A stretch of 64,000 nucleotides of DNA from Fusarium oxysporum f. sp. lycopersici 4287 (GCF_000149955.1 NC_030998.1:508699-572698); one strand, 5' to 3'; counted from the stretch's first letter, positions 1 through 12,131 are shown. Notes: generated by a model from the letters alone, not told the origin. Translations and numbers: made by a program.

Positions 1-1254
1 CATCTTCGAATGATTGCGCTCCGCCTTGTCCTTGATCTAAGATACTGTTAGTCGGTCTATGTCATTGAAACACAGTGATTGTGACTTACGTGGGAGCATG
101 GGATGAGCTGCGTCACCGAGCAGCACAGTTCTACCCTTCCAGAACTTAGTAGGGGGATCTCTGGTAGCCAAGCTCCACAGTTTCAGGTCTTCGCCAATCC
201 TGCACATCTCGATAAGCTCAGGTCCAAATTCCTTGTAGACATCAAGCAATTCCTCCACTCTTCCGCCCGCCAGCCACGAGGATTCAGAGTCGAGACCAGC
301 ATCATCAGATGGATGCATGGCGACGATGTTGAGCAGTTTGCCATTTCGGCACGGGTAAACCACCATTCTGCGATCTCTAGTAGTAAACACGTGTTGACAG
401 TCGAAACCAAGTTTTCCGAAAAATGGTCCAGTAATGGGATTGGCCATGAGCTTGTCGATCGGTACCAGGAACCGGAATGTGTTTTGTTTTGTACTGACGC
501 GGACAGGTGGACTGCCTGCAACGGCGGAAACGACTTTGGACTGTAAGTATTAGCGACGATCCTTGATAGTCATAGACAATAGGAGACTCACATGCACACC
601 GTCTGCTCCAATCAGTAGGTCGCCTTTGTGTTTGACACTGTTTGCTAAAGTAATTTCGGCTGTTGCCGCATCCTCCAAATTGTCAGTCGATCAGTTCAAG
701 TTGGCGTAGAGTGCCCATATGCATGTACATACCGCCTGAACGACTTTGCTTGCTGTGTGAATCTTGATTGTTCCCGCGAATGTCTTTCCGGTGGCTGCCT
801 TACGTAGGGTACTGTGCAGGTCGACGCGGTGTGTCAGGAGCCACTCATCCTTGGTGCCAATACTCTTTTGGAGTTCTTCCAGTTTCTTTATAAGCATCCA
901 GCTGTTAGCATATACATAAGTTGGTAGTCTTGTAACAACATACCACGGGAACGAATATGAGCTTCCCTGTATGGTCATATATCTTGATGGCATTGCATAA
1001 GACGGCTTGCAGCTCAGTGAAATCGATATCCCAGGACTTGAGTACCCTGGTTGCGTTGGGGGCAATGTGAATCGCGGCACCGATCTCGTTAAGGAATCTT
1101 GATTGCTCGAAAACCTACTTCGGTCAGCTTCCAATGGGCTCTGACGGTGCAGACTATAGAACTTTACCTCTACGTTGTGGCCAGCGCGGGCCATGGCGAT
1201 AGCGGCACCCAGGCCACCCAAGCCTGCACCTGCAATTATAACTTTGAGAGGCAT
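1..1254 (-). CDS. FAD-dependent aromatic monooxygenase, salicylate-hydroxylase type (3' end outside window)
   Basis: Predicted flavoprotein monooxygenase that would hydroxylate an aromatic or polyketide substrate with NAD(P)H and O2. The start is the ATG at 1254; in-frame codons upstream are not ATG. Exons read as 1254-1168, 1114-944, 885-733, 672-592, 540-90 and 36-1. The N-terminus has the FAD Rossmann motif GAGLGGLGAA, the middle has DLLIGADGVHS (second FAD contact), and near the window edge GDAAHPMLPHQGQGG is restored by splicing out 37-89. These are the three signature motifs of the family. About 330 of an expected 400-450 residues are present. The third intron (886-943) appears to skip a CAG too close to the branch site and use AAAG, which restores frame. 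The gene diverges from the SnoaL-like gene at 1864. The substrate cannot be deduced. Confidence 0.85.
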
Positions 1255-1863
1255 ATTCACAGTGGTTAGAGATAGCAGATTTGTTCAAGGACCAAAACAT
1301 CCCCATTGGGGCAAACTGGGAGACCATCGTTATAAGCTGAAATCGTTCTAAGACTAGACCTGCTGACGCTTAGACCGTAAACGCCTCCTTTCCCTCTTCC
1401 AGACACCCATTACAGTTACCTTCATTTCCAACATCATCGATTCAAGCCATCATCATTTCGATCCATTACCATCTGCACCAATCATTTTTGTTCTCCTAGT
1501 AAGCTCGGAAACAAGCCTACCAAAATCCTTCCATACAACAAACATCTCACTTCTCCATCTCGGCTCCACGGATAGGAACTTCCCCGCGTTGTGGCGTCCA
1601 ACGTGGGGAATCCGGGCTCAGTTTGTGTTCTCGGGCCCTCTCCACACGGTCATGTCAACTCACGGAAAGACGAGCCCTGTGACCGAAAGAACGGAGTTAA
1701 GGACAAAATTCCATTGCAACGTTGGGGCTGTATCGCGAGCCCCACATTGAGTACATGTTTAAAAATCGAGACACCTTGGCGATGGTTGTTTGTTTGGCAG
1801 TACAACCACAACACATTCTGTTTGACAGTCTGGCTTCACTTATTCACTACTAGAATTTACAAG

Positions 1864-2385
1864 ATGGTTACCCACGAGCACGTCCGAAATATATTCGCAG
1901 GCCCCAGCAAGGGCGACATGGCCAGCTTCTGGCCCCACGTCGAGCCCAACGTCGACTGGACCGTAAAAGGTACAGCCCACCTCCCAATGTCAGATTTTCT
2001 GGTTCAGTTCTAGCTCACCATATTACAGGCACCCACTGCAAGGTCTCTGGCCGCTACAGGTCCATTGAGGAATTCCAACAGGGGACAAGGGCTTTGTCAT
2101 CTACTTGGGCAGGCCCCCTGCATCTTGTCGTTCAAAACATTATCATTGAGGGAAACCAAGCTGCCGTGGAGCTTAAGGCCGTCAATACTAAGACTAAGAG
2201 CGGCGATCCCTTCCCAAATGAATATACCTGGGTGCTGGGCTTTAGCGACAACGGCAAGATCGCAACAGTGAGGGCGTACATGGACACGTAAGTTATTAAT
2301 GAACTTGAACTTGATTGAGAAAAATACTAATCAAGGATTTATCAGTGACCTTGTTACTCGTGTTATTGAAAAGAACCCTCAGTAG
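1864..2385 (+). CDS. SnoaL/NTF2-like small protein
   Basis: A 134-residue protein in three exons (1864-1969, 2029-2287, 2346-2385). It begins MVTHEHVRNIFAG and contains features of the SnoaL-like cone fold: an early DWTVKGTH segment, a central strand pair LHLVVQNIIIEG and QAAVELKAV, and a late EYTWVLGFSDNGKI strand followed by VRAYMDTDLV. In the family this fold serves small cyclases, isomerases and hydratases of polyketide or aromatic metabolism, or proteins without catalysis. Its divergent position beside a flavin monooxygenase and upstream of a Zn2Cys6 regulator fits a small metabolic gene group. The enzyme activity is not shown by the sequence. Confidence 0.8.
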
Positions 2386-2853
2386 AGCATAGATATTTTC
2401 AGTACTGCTAGCTAGAGAAGAACAGTCTTGTTCTTTGTTTGCAAAGCTATAATAGTTCACGTTCTTTGCAAACCGCAAGTTGCAAAGAAAATAGACTTTT
2501 TTGAATCCCCAGTGACTTCCTTTTGCACTGTTTTACTTAGATACACTAACCGCGCCATGCGAGTCTATTACAGCTTACGCGTACATTGTAATTTGCTTGA
2601 AAGGTCAAAGCTTACAGCGGAGGCTGAGCAGAGGCTAAGCCTGGCTCGTTATCGGATACATCGTTGATTGGTGTGGATCAGAGAAGTCCTTTACTTTTAG
2701 GTTTACAGCTTACGCTCAGTATACCTTCATTTTAACCATAAAATTAGACTAAGTTAGGAGAACCTCGGCGCCCTCAGTCACAGATATGAACTACCCATTA
2801 TCCGACCGATTGATAAGCTCCATAGCCTATCCTTCTGCAAAGCACACCTAGCT
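2386..2853. other. Intergenic, 3' flank of SnoaL-like gene and promoter of Zn2Cys6 gene
   Basis: No convincing reading frame. It must hold the terminator of the upstream gene and the promoter of the regulator at 2854; no single regulatory site stands out. Confidence 0.4.
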
Positions 2854-4381
2854 ATGAAGCGACTGGGCTACCGCAAGTCCCGCACCGGATGCCTAAGATG
2901 CAAGGAGAGAAGAGTCAAGGTCTGACGCAAGCCAGCATGGTAAATTTACCGAGCTGTTGGACTCGGTAGATCACTATCCGAAGGTCATGGCTAATATTTA
3001 TTTAGTGTGACGAGAAGCGACCTTGTTCGGCATGTGTCAGACACGAGGTCCTTTGCAGTCTTAGTGGCTCGCCTCCCGATGCTGGTACAGCGCAAACGGT
3101 AGAGCAGTCTTATACCCGGCCATCATTAACGAAAGCAAGGTCTAGGCGTGCAAAGGCGAGTTGTCTCTCTGTACATACATCTTTAGTTGAGGCTAATAGT
3201 CGTTCCAGCGCTCCCTTGATCGAGCATACTCAGGCGTTGGTAGTAAAGGCTCACAAAAGAATACCTGTGCATCTGAGGAGCACAGCTCTGACCTCAGCCT
3301 GCCTCCAGGGAAGGAGCAAGAAGATGGGACCTATAATGGCCATGAAGACCCATTTTCCTTTTTTGAAGCACTTTTCTCGAATCTCATACTCGGCGAAAGA
3401 GCCAACTGGGCCTCTGACATGGAGCTGATGCACCACTACACTAGCATATCCTATGCCACGCTCTCAAATGACGCTGACGTACAGAAGTTCTTTCAGCAAG
3501 ACTTGCCACGTTTGGGCTTTCAACACAAATTCCTCTTGCATCAGCTACTGGCTTTCTCCGGCTATCATCTCGCATACCTAAATCACGACAAACGCCACGC
3601 ATTCTTTTCGCAAGCATCTCAGCATCAGAATAGTGCTATAGAGGGTTTAAGAACAAACCTTGGGAGCGCTCATGCCTCCGAACACTGCCATACGCTCTAT
3701 GCAGCTTCTATCATATTGACCATCTGCTCATTTGCCACTTTCCCAAGCTACGATAGATTCGATGGCCCCTTGGACCCTGTCGACAACATCCTCGGTGTCT
3801 TTAGTCTTATCAAAGGAATGAACATGATTCGGCTTGAATCGGGTGGTGAGATTAGCACGGGGCCACTTGCAACCCTCTTTGGTCGGATGCATTGCGGATG
3901 TCCCAGTTACAAAGACTCAGGCCTGGGGATCATCCGTGCCCATGTCGAGCAGCTGAGTATTGCATTAGGACAAACCCCATTTCTCGGGAGCGATGCTATC
4001 CACAACTCATTCGGGACGCAGCATGCAATAGCGTCACTTTCCAGCTCCATTGAGAATAGTATTAGGAGGCCTTCGCCCACGTCGACTGCTTCACTGCGAG
4101 CGTCTTTCCTTTGGCCCATCCTTATTGAAACGGACTACATCACATCGCTTCGGCAACGATGCCCAGCAGCCTTGGTCGTCTTAGCATTTTACTGTACAGT
4201 GCTAAGAATGGCAGAAGTAAGCTGTTGGGCATTGGAAGGATGGGCAGAGTCTTTGATGAAGAGTGTTTGCAACTCTTTGGAGGGGAGTCACTGGGAAACG
4301 TTGATTGAATGGCCAAAACAAATTGTGATGGATGTTGATCAGGACATAGTTGTAAAAAGCTGGGCAAATGAACACCATTGA
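2854..4381 (+). CDS. Zn2Cys6 transcription factor
   Basis: Predicted sequence-specific regulator. Exon 1 (2854-2919) and exon 2 (from 3006) join to give a perfect binuclear zinc cluster, with Cys spacing 2-6-5-2-6 (CLRCKERRVK then CDEKRPCSAC). The reading frame then changes between about 3099 and 3208. The downstream frame is open from 3200 and reads EDGTYNGHEDPFSFFEALF into the long C-terminal part that ends at 4381, so a second intron is required. My best guess is 3099-3208 (GTAGAG to TTCCAG, with CTAAT 14 bases before the acceptor), giving about 443 residues, but the donor is weak. The C-terminal part has the look of fungal sterol-uptake-type regulators (YTSISYATL near its start). A local role in controlling the flanking metabolic genes is inference from position. 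Confidence 0.8.
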
Positions 4382-5117
4382 TCCAACACAGTATTTAATA
4401 CCTTGGGCCGTTGGTGCAGATGCGTCCTTCTGAACTAGAGCGCTTCATAGGCTACTCGAATATGAGCCAGGTGGTTCGCAGCTAATATCGGCGCATGACG
4501 CACATGCCAATCTATTCTATCGGCTTCAAATATCACAAGTAGGACTCATTCTGGGCCTTAATATAGAGCACCCATCTTGCCCCCTAAATTTACATGATTA
4601 TCATGAACTAGGTGTATAGAGTGTCACGGCCTTGATTTGCCATAAACCGTGTACCGATGCTATGGGTGGCATGGGCGTTGATCGGGCTGTGCAGACTGCT
4701 ATCCTAAAGAACTTTCAACTATTTTTAGCATTCTTGAGCCGTCAAATTGAACACAAATCCGATAACGAGATACTCCATCTTTGAGGCTTATTAATCTTGT
4801 CCCTGTCCTGGCAGTTCACTAAAGCCAAGAAAGGGAAGGGAAATAAGAATTAGAAACTTTATTACGGCCTACACGATACGCTTATTTTCCCAATTATGTT
4901 TTATGTTAGTGCAACAGGGCGACGTCAGTTACGCTCGTTTTCGCTTCTCCATGGCATTGGACAAGCACTCTTGAAGCACATACTGTCTTTAAATATAAGA
5001 CTTGGATGTACAAGACTGGAGAAGAAATACAATAGACTTTAACCAAACTCATCTCGCCATCCATACGTATCAATCTCAAAAGATCCAAAAGCGCGTTCAA
5101 ATCAGCAAATACCAGAA
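4382..5117. other. Intergenic region between Zn2Cys6 gene and RTA1 gene
   Basis: No open frame with coding character was seen. It contains the 3' flank of the regulator and the promoter and leader of the RTA1-like gene. Confidence 0.4.
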
Positions 5118-6076
5118 ATGGCAGAAGGCAATACCCGCTATCACTATGACCCGTCCATGGCGGCGGCTGTCATATTTATTGTTGCCTTTTCTCTCTCAGG
5201 TATCTACCATACCTACCAGGTCATACGACTCAGATCATGGTATTTCATCCCATTCGTGGTCGGTTCTATCGGTACGATTTCCATCATTTCCCTCATAAGT
5301 AGCCAATCGATGATAAGCTAACAACTTGATCACGCAGTCGAGATCGTTGGATACACAGGCAGAGCCGTGAACGCTTCGGAACCCTCGGGAGAATGGACAG
5401 ATGGACCATATATTATCCAAGCCCTGTTCCTTCTGCTCGGTCCTCCTTTCTACGCCGCCTCCATTTACATGGTCCTCGGACGCCTTATTAGACTCCTCAA
5501 GGCGGACAGTTTCTCCGTGGTTAGGTTGAACTGGCTGACCAAAATCTTTCTCTTTGGAGATATTGCTTCTATTGCTGCTCAAGGAATGGGTAGGTGATGA
5601 ATTGGAGTTGCTTCAATCATTTGCTAACTAGCCCAGGTGGCGGCATGCTTGCTGGAGCTGACAGCAAATCAGCAAAGGATAGAGGCCAGATGATAATCAT
5701 CATTGGTCTCTTTATCCAGCTTATCTTCTTCGGCATGTTTATCGTTGTCACAGTCATTTTCCATCGCCGAATTCACAATATGCCTACGGTCACCAGCCTT
5801 AAGATTCGAGCACCCTGGAAGAGGCTCCTTATAGTCCTCTATGTTTCTAGCGGCCTCATCATGATTCGCTCTATCTTTCGAGTTATTGAATACATCATGG
5901 GTGAGGACGGCGAGCTTATGGCCAAGGAGGTTTACATATATGTATTTGACGGTACCTTGATGCTCCTTGTGTCTCTGCTATTCAACTGGTTTCATCCCTC
6001 TGCCACTATCAACAAAGATATTATGCAGCGATACAACAATGTGGACTCGGAAACCCAGCTTGGGGACTTAAACTGA
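5118..6076 (+). CDS. RTA1-like seven-helix membrane protein
   Basis: A 281-residue integral membrane protein of the RTA1 (lipid-translocating exporter / resistance to 7-aminocholesterol) family. Exons are 5118-5271, 5338-5589 and 5637-6076; the joins give GSIVEIVGYTGR, a family hallmark, and GMGGGML. Hydrophobic segments recur along the chain (AAAVIFIVAFSLSGIYH, IIQALFLLLGPPFYAASIYM, QMIIIIGLFIQLIFFGMFIV, LLIVLYVSSGLIMIRSIFR, GTLMLLVSLLFNWFHP), giving about seven helices. The FRVIEYI..G motif is also typical. Family members sit in the plasma or vacuolar membrane and are linked to lipid and drug stress. Fungal clusters often carry one, but its role here is unknown. Confidence 0.9.
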
Positions 6077-6327
6077 GCAACGACTAGCAAGTTGCACTGC
6101 AGGGGTATTCTTGGTCATAGTTCAAAGCTCGAGTTTCTTCAATTAGCTACACTACTAAATAGGGAGGATTGGCAGAATTCAGGGGCTATAGAATAATAAA
6201 TAGCAATTATACTCTTTACCCCATGCTCTTGCATCCGAAAACCCATTTGGGTTAGTTAAAGCCTATATGCTACTACTGTAATCTATGGCATTCTTCTCAC
6301 GCCGGCTACCTGCATGCTCTGAAATCG

Positions 6328-6888
6328 TTATGAGATCTTTGGGAGATACTTTTCAGGTACACCAGTCTCTGACACATTGACCCCATTGACAGTCTTTTCA
6401 GATGGCAACAGCACAAACACAACACGAGCCGGCTTGTCTGTCAAGTTGTTCCACTGATGCAAAGTCTTGCAGATTCAGCACGTCAGTATCACCTCAATAG
6501 GCCATAGAGGTACATCACTTACCGCCTGTTGCACAATGATATCGCCTGCACGAACAACAGTCTTGGATCCATCAGCCAAAACCATCTCTAACTCCCCCTC
6601 AAACACAATTCCATAGTCAAGCGATGCAGTCCTATGATTGTGCCCTGAGGAATTTGGCGGAAAGTCGACGACTCGAATTAGTGAGCCGGGCGTATAGATT
6701 ACTGGATCGGTGCCGACAGGATCTTTGTCAACGAGCTCAGCTGGGTACTTGTCGTTTCTCCAGATAGTGACTGCATTGCTGCCAAAGCCAGAGGTGAGTT
6801 TGAGATCTTCATCTGATAGGATTGCAGAGTTCTGGCCCTTGTGGTGGGTGACAACCCTTCTCAGAGGACTACCAGCGTTGAGACCCAT
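6328..6888 (-). CDS. Cupin-domain protein
   Basis: A 167-residue single-domain cupin with one intron (6466-6522). The start is the ATG at 6888; the open frame extends a few codons upstream without another ATG. The first cupin motif is GHNHRTASLDYGIVFEGELE (metal-ligand histidines HNH) and the second spans RAGDIIVQQATLHQWNN, with a His and Asn completed by the splice. This form resembles small stand-alone fungal cupins placed in secondary-metabolism or catabolic clusters, some acting as decarboxylases or cyclases. The substrate is not predictable. The partner gene upstream is convergent (RTA1 ends at 6076). Confidence 0.85.
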
Positions 6889-7632
6889 GGTGTCTGAAAC
6901 TGAGGTTTTGTGAATAGTTCTTGTCAATCTTCCTTGTAAGAGGCCCGGTAAGCGGGTAGTATAAAAGGCCGAGTTACGAACAGTCTCGGGTTAAAGGCGT
7001 TGTGATCCACGCGCGTCGTAACATCAAGCTCCGGTGGCCGGCTCGCCCACGCGGCCCCACAAGCTCAGACCCATTGACAGGGTACTGTATCGTCGCCTTA
7101 TGGAGTACTGTTGAAATGATATGCCGGGAAACATTTGAACAGAATGATGCAGACACAGGAATGCATGCTTATGAGATTTAGTGCCAAAAGCAGCTTGGAG
7201 ATTTTGTGGTAATTGATGCGAAAGGGTAAACATGTCTAGTCTTTTGAACTCAATCATTCAGCTTCCATACAGTGTAGTTATGTGGGGCTGATGAAGTTGT
7301 GCTTATTCCGCGGCGGAAATCTTCCGCCAGCGGATAGATCGTTGGGGCTGGCTGGATGATCTCGCAATGGATTTGGGGGGTAGGATGCTCACCCTAGAGC
7401 AGCCTGATTTATTCTTGCCTTCACACATCCACGAAACTCTAAAGGCAGGAAGAGATTTTTCCATCATATATAATGTTAATTGACCTTTCAAAAGCTCATG
7501 TATTTATTTCGACAATGCTTGATGAGAAATCTATTACTCAGTAGTCCAAGATCTGTAGCACATGAAAATATGATTCCGATTGCGATGATACGGATTGGTA
7601 GGATGACGTAAAGGAACAATTTCCTCCTCAGA
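6889..7632. other. Intergenic region
   Basis: Promoter side of the cupin gene and 3' flank of the aldehyde-dehydrogenase-like gene. The short open frames on the minus strand here have no recognisable domain and no matching splice pattern. I see no gene. Confidence 0.4.
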
Positions 7633-9365
7633 TCAAGACCGTTTGGCAAAATGTAGAATACCTCGATAAATACCAAATCCTGTACCCGAAACAGCGATCA
7701 ATGATAAAGCCAGTCCGACCAACAAGCCTCTCTCGAAATAGCTCAGTCTTCCGCCTTTTTGCTGTTTGATCTTACCCAGTTGCAAACGATGGGACAGGAG
7801 ATTCCAAGCAGACTCTTTTTCTGCTCTGATAGAATCAACGAGATGGATCGACTCCTGCAAGATCGGTTTGTTGACAGAAAAGTCTTCTCTGCGGTACGGC
7901 AAACGACTCTCGACGAATGGTGTTGAGGGCGCAACAGTGGCTGTATAAATCAGAAATTAGTGGAATGCGCGTGCATCAGGTTCATCTCAGATCTTACCCA
8001 GTGACCATTGAGGGATGGTATTAATGAACACGTGAAGTGTGTTCGTGAACATGGCGACGTAGGAAGAAGCCTCAGAGGATGCAAAAATGTACGTTGCCTG
8101 GGAGGGGTTGTTTCCGTTACTGATACCAATGTGTTAGTTCATAATCTCAGGCAATGTCGACCACTCCCAAGACATACATCTTGCTGAGAATATCGATGCC
8201 ATGGTCCAAACTTCGTATTGGAACTAGTAGAAGGCCGTTATCGCTGTTTGCAAGCAATTCCGCAGCCCTTTGGACGTGTTCGGCTATAATGGCACTGATG
8301 AAGAGTTAATTGTATACCACATCTAAAATTCTAACGAAAAACATACTCGGAATTATCTAGTGCGATGACGGCAGACAGATGACCGGATACGTGTTTCGGC
8401 AGGTTCCGTTTCGAGCTCGGGAATATGGATGTTAGAAGCTTGTCGAAAGCCTGGGCATCGTCTCTGCTGCTGCTAAAGGACAGTGATACATTAGTACGAG
8501 TGTCTGCACGTATGAGTTTGTCCAGGTGCGCGATTTGTATTTCGTCGACAAAAACCAGACGTGGTGTTCGCAAAGGATTATAGCGAGGTGTTTGGGAGCC
8601 GGAGGCAACAAGGTGACTCGCGACAGCTTCGAGATCTTCGACAGAGCGATCAACAAATGCAGTTGAGATTCCCGAGGGTGGCGAAAGCACTCTGATCAAT
8701 GGATTTGTTTTATAAAGAGACGTGAAGAGGTCGTCACGCAGGGACAAGTTCTGGAGGGCAGCAGCGCCAAAGTGCTGTTCGCTGAGCTCTCGACGGATAT
8801 CAGCTGAGTCACTCTCTGTTATGGCAAAAGCTTCGACGTCCAAACTCTTGCTGATCAGGTTGCGAAGCTCGGTATTGAGATCAAGGGAGGCTGATGGGGC
8901 GAGTACAATGGCAGAGCTTCCGGCTGCTACAGCCGCAGCGAGCGGCGCAACAGTGCTGAGAAATGGCGAGTAGGGAGAGGGATCAATTAGAACAGGACCC
9001 AGAGCGATCAAGTTGCTAGATGAACTGGCCCCCATCCTAACCTGCTTCTCCTTGGCCAATGTACTCGGAAAGTCTAGGTAGTCGTAGAGATGTTTGATCG
9101 AATCGAGGGCCAATTGGAGTTCATCAGCTGCGCTTGCTTTCGAGGTTTGAAGATCTGTCGCAAATTTGTTAGTCTACCAACGCCAACCGCAAAATATGTA
9201 ATAGATGCGCCCACCACTACAGATGGCCTTGATCAGATTCATAGAGGAACCTTTGATGTTGGTATGTAGCAAAGCAAGCTCTTTCTGTCGCTGTAATACA
9301 TTCTCGAGTCGACCCTCCGCCCACGCTGCGCTGACGGTGCGATATTGATCCAATGCTGAGACCAT
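7633..9365 (-). CDS. Class-3 aldehyde-dehydrogenase-like protein, C-terminally membrane-anchored, catalytic residues lost
   Basis: A 501-residue protein in five exons (9365-9215, 9154-8347, 8294-8178, 8119-7998, 7940-7633). The start at 9365 was chosen because MVSALDQYRTVSAAW and the following QRQKELALLHTNI align with the canonical N-terminus of class-3 ALDHs; upstream frames lack an ATG and break. LGPVLIDPSPYSPF and PLAAAVAAGSSAIVLAPS match the NAD-binding part. The usual ELGGK (general base Glu) is replaced by a SPPSGIS segment, and the GQTC nucleophile region reads ASGSQTPRYNPLRTPRL with no cysteine, so it should be inactive as a dehydrogenase. A hydrophobic tail (LLVGLALSLIAVSGTGFGIY) followed by basic residues resembles the membrane anchor of fatty-aldehyde dehydrogenases. 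It is divergent from the LigB-type gene at 9761. Confidence 0.85.
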
Positions 9366-9760
9366 TGTTACTGCGCTTATCCGGTTCTTGTCGATAGAGC
9401 TCTTGACGACGTAATTGACAGCTTTCAAAGTCTTTTCCCACAGAGAAATAAACACGTTTGGTCTACGCGACGTCGACGTGTTTCGGTAGAATCATGACCG
9501 ACACTTCCGCCCTCCGATACAGGGGCTTCGGCTCGGCTCCACACGGGACCGAACAATAGAGTCGTATTGCGATACGCAGTGTCACATATTCCAAACCTTT
9601 TCTCTATAGAAGTTACATGCGACAACAAGGGTGCGGGAGTTTCGGGGATTCGGGCAAATAAGAAATAAAATTCGATGCCATTAGATGAGTCCGAAGCGGC
9701 CACGACATATTGATTCGCAATCGACACTGAAGTAACACAGCAAGCATCTTCACAGTCAAT
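9366..9760. promoter_or_regulatory. Divergent promoter between ALDH-like and LigB-type genes
   Basis: A 395-base region between two divergently oriented start codons. An open minus-strand frame runs through much of it but lacks an ATG and changes frame near 9,480 with no acceptable intron, so I treat it as leader and promoter. Shared control of the two genes is inference. Confidence 0.45.
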
Positions 9761-10744
9761 ATGGGTAGCATACCAGCACAGAAAAAGAGTAAGTCATATT
9801 TGAAGACCAGAAAAAGTGTCATGGATCTAACAACACGTGCAAGAGCCGACCCCAGTCTTTCTATTTGCTCATGGATCTACCATGATGCTTGGAGAAGAGT
9901 CAGAACCAGCTCGAATTTGGGAAAGCATTGGAAATGAATGCCTACGGCGTGGTGTCAAACGCATTGTCATGATGGTTCGTGGAACAAACTTGGCCAGAAA
10001 ATAACAAAAACTAATACGAGTTAGGGTGCTCACTGGGACTCTCCTTACGATACAGTACGAGTGAGCATGAATCCCGACGCGAAGAAAGACCCCGTGGGCA
10101 GCGTCACGGAAGCTCGATACATGCCATACAAAATGGTGGCAGATCTCGAAGGAGGACAACGCGTTATCGATATGTTACGAGGAGCTGGAATCAACGCCCA
10201 AGCTGATCCCAAGTTCGAATGGGTTCACGACACCTTCTTGATCGTCATCCGCATGTTTCCTCATTGTATCCCGCTCCCTACAACAATCGTGTCAATGAAC
10301 GCACGATACGACCCGCACCTACACACAAAGATCGGAGCTGCTCTACGGCCATTGCGGTACGAGGATACGCTTATAATAGGCAGCGGTGGATCCGTGCATA
10401 ACTTGTATCGGAACCATTGGTATCAGATGCTCACATATCGAGACAACTTTGCGCAGCCTGTACCACCTGGAGACTTTGCTCTCGAGTTCAGGCAGGCGTT
10501 GGAAGATGCTGTTACGCAGAACACGGGACCTGCTTTGCGAAGAGCTGTTACTAGGTTGATGAAACATCCGCGGTATAAGGAGGCGCATGGAACTGATGAC
10601 CACTACATGGCCACTTTGTTTGCTGCTGGCGCGGCTGGTCGCCATGAAGATCAGGGTCCTAATAAGTTTCTAGGCGAATGTTGGGAGCTGGTGAACATGT
10701 GCAATAGTCAGTATCAGCTGGGCGACTGGGACGACTCTTTGTAG
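9761..10744 (+). CDS. LigB-type extradiol ring-cleavage dioxygenase (DODA-like)
   Basis: A 292-residue predicted non-haem Fe(II) extradiol dioxygenase of the LigB/4,5-DOPA-dioxygenase family, which opens catechol-type rings next to the diol. Exons are 9761-9788, 9844-9974 and 10025-10744. The joins yield the metal-ligand motifs FLFAHGST and IVMMGAHWDS; further conserved pieces are FEWVHDTF with a downstream RMFP, and IIGSGGSVHNL. The second intron uses an unusual GTTCGT donor but keeps frame exactly where the GAHWD motif is completed. The protein is probably cytosolic. It shares a promoter region with the catalytically dead ALDH-like gene. The substrate is unknown (plant phenolic or fungal aromatic are possibilities). 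Confidence 0.88.
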
Positions 10745-11168
10745 GGAGACGGTACTACAGATAGAGCAACAATAGAGGCAGGATTGCCATCGGAGACTAC
10801 TGAGTCACATGTAATAATGTAATCTACACTGAAGCATAATTGAACGGCATTAACTTACCGCTTGACCGTTATGTAGCAGGAGTGCCTTTCTATTTTCCTA
10901 TTTTCATCAAAGCTGTAAAGCGGAGAATATATCGACTTAATATTAGGCAATAATATTATTTAGCGGAGACAAGACGAACATATGTGAAGTCCTTTGGAAG
11001 GCATATACTTGGTTCAAGCTTTACCTCACAATTACATGCACAATTTGAGAATGTCTGATCTTTCCTAATAGACTACCTTGATGAAACGTTCTTTGCGATG
11101 ATACAGGAAAAAGAATAGTCCCGACTCCTCCATCAGTCTCAGTGTTGACCGTGGTTCAACAGAGGTGT
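10745..11168. other. Intergenic, convergent 3' ends
   Basis: Lies between the ends of the LigB-type gene and the small membrane protein gene. A/T-rich in part; no gene seen. Confidence 0.4.
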
Positions 11169-11698
11169 CTACCACTCTCCTCCGACCTTTGAGAGACCAA
11201 TGTCCGTTACCCTTCCAGCAGTGTTCCTCCATGCCTGTGCCCAAATCTAGAATGAAGGATTAGTGTCCTCACCAACCAGAGAATCTATGCGCTGCTACCA
11301 CTTACCGACATAAGCCAGCATCCTCTAACCATAATGCCACCAACAACCGTAAACAAGATCATCTGTCGTCTCTCATTGAGATCCAGATGCTGGTTGATAG
11401 GTCTATAGTCAGGAACGCGCCTGAAAGTGTCGGTCCACCACCCTGGGTTCGATACTGGATATGGAACTGTGGGATGAGGGGCTAGAGAGGAATCAAAATT
11501 GCTCGGTTGGGCTTCTCGAGGGATCCCCGCGACAATCACGATATTGCGATCGCTGCTCTGCTGTTCATCCGATGACGAAAGTTGCTGCGATGAGTGATGG
11601 ATCTTGTAATCTTGCAATGCATCCTCAACAGAAGATTCGGGTCGAAGCCGTAGATGGCTGTCACGAGCGTTGGCTGTGGATGTTTGGGTAGTAGACAT
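11169..11698 (-). CDS. Small single-pass membrane protein, unrecognised
   Basis: A 156-residue protein in two exons (11698-11306 and 11246-11169). The N-terminal half is polar and Ser/Gln-rich (SSQQLSSSDEQQSS), consistent with disorder. It is followed by NPGWWTDTFRRVPDYRPINQ, a basic LNERRQM and one hydrophobic segment ILFTVVGGIMVRGCWLM, then a short WAQAWRNTAGR tail supplied by exon 2. I do not recognise a family. The tryptophan-rich juxtamembrane piece and clean splice signals argue that it is a real gene. The location would be a membrane with the long N-terminus on one face. It diverges from the S15-type hydrolase gene. Confidence 0.6.
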
Positions 11699-12131
11699 TG
11701 TGCGATGGTGCTGGCTGCGATATTACTGAGGTTGATGATTTGCTGAGGGCATGCCTGTTGGCGAGTAAACTAAATCATCACCGGCAACGGAGTTTAGCTT
11801 TTCCCCGATTACGAACTCAAGGTTTAGAGATGGTGGTGTTCTGGAAAAGACAAGGGTCTTTGTTTTTGTTTAGGCTTCTCGCTTTCATTGCGGATTGTTC
11901 AGGGGAGTCGTCGGCTCGGGACCACATCACCCATGGCAGAATCCTGACATTAGTAATTACGGAGATATCTCCGGTATCACGCAATGGAGTGCCCATTGGT
12001 GGCCAAGAAAGTCACTGGAAAAATAAGACATATTGAAACCTTGATAATAAATAAATGCGAACAAATGGATGCGTTTGAATGAGGCTGGTCGCATGAGTCA
12101 TCAACACCGTATCATCTCAAGATCAGTAACT
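11699..12131. promoter_or_regulatory. Divergent promoter of small membrane protein and S15-type hydrolase
   Basis: No independent gene seen. Two in-frame ATGs upstream of the hydrolase start (12069, 12093) lie at its right end and could extend that protein by 21 or 13 residues. Confidence 0.4.

Noticed and set aside
9425..9760. Possible N-terminal extension of the ALDH-like gene (minus-strand open frame)
   Set aside because: No ATG in the frame, and joining it to the next frame needs an intron with no acceptable donor. Class-3 ALDH homology begins at the ATG at 9365.
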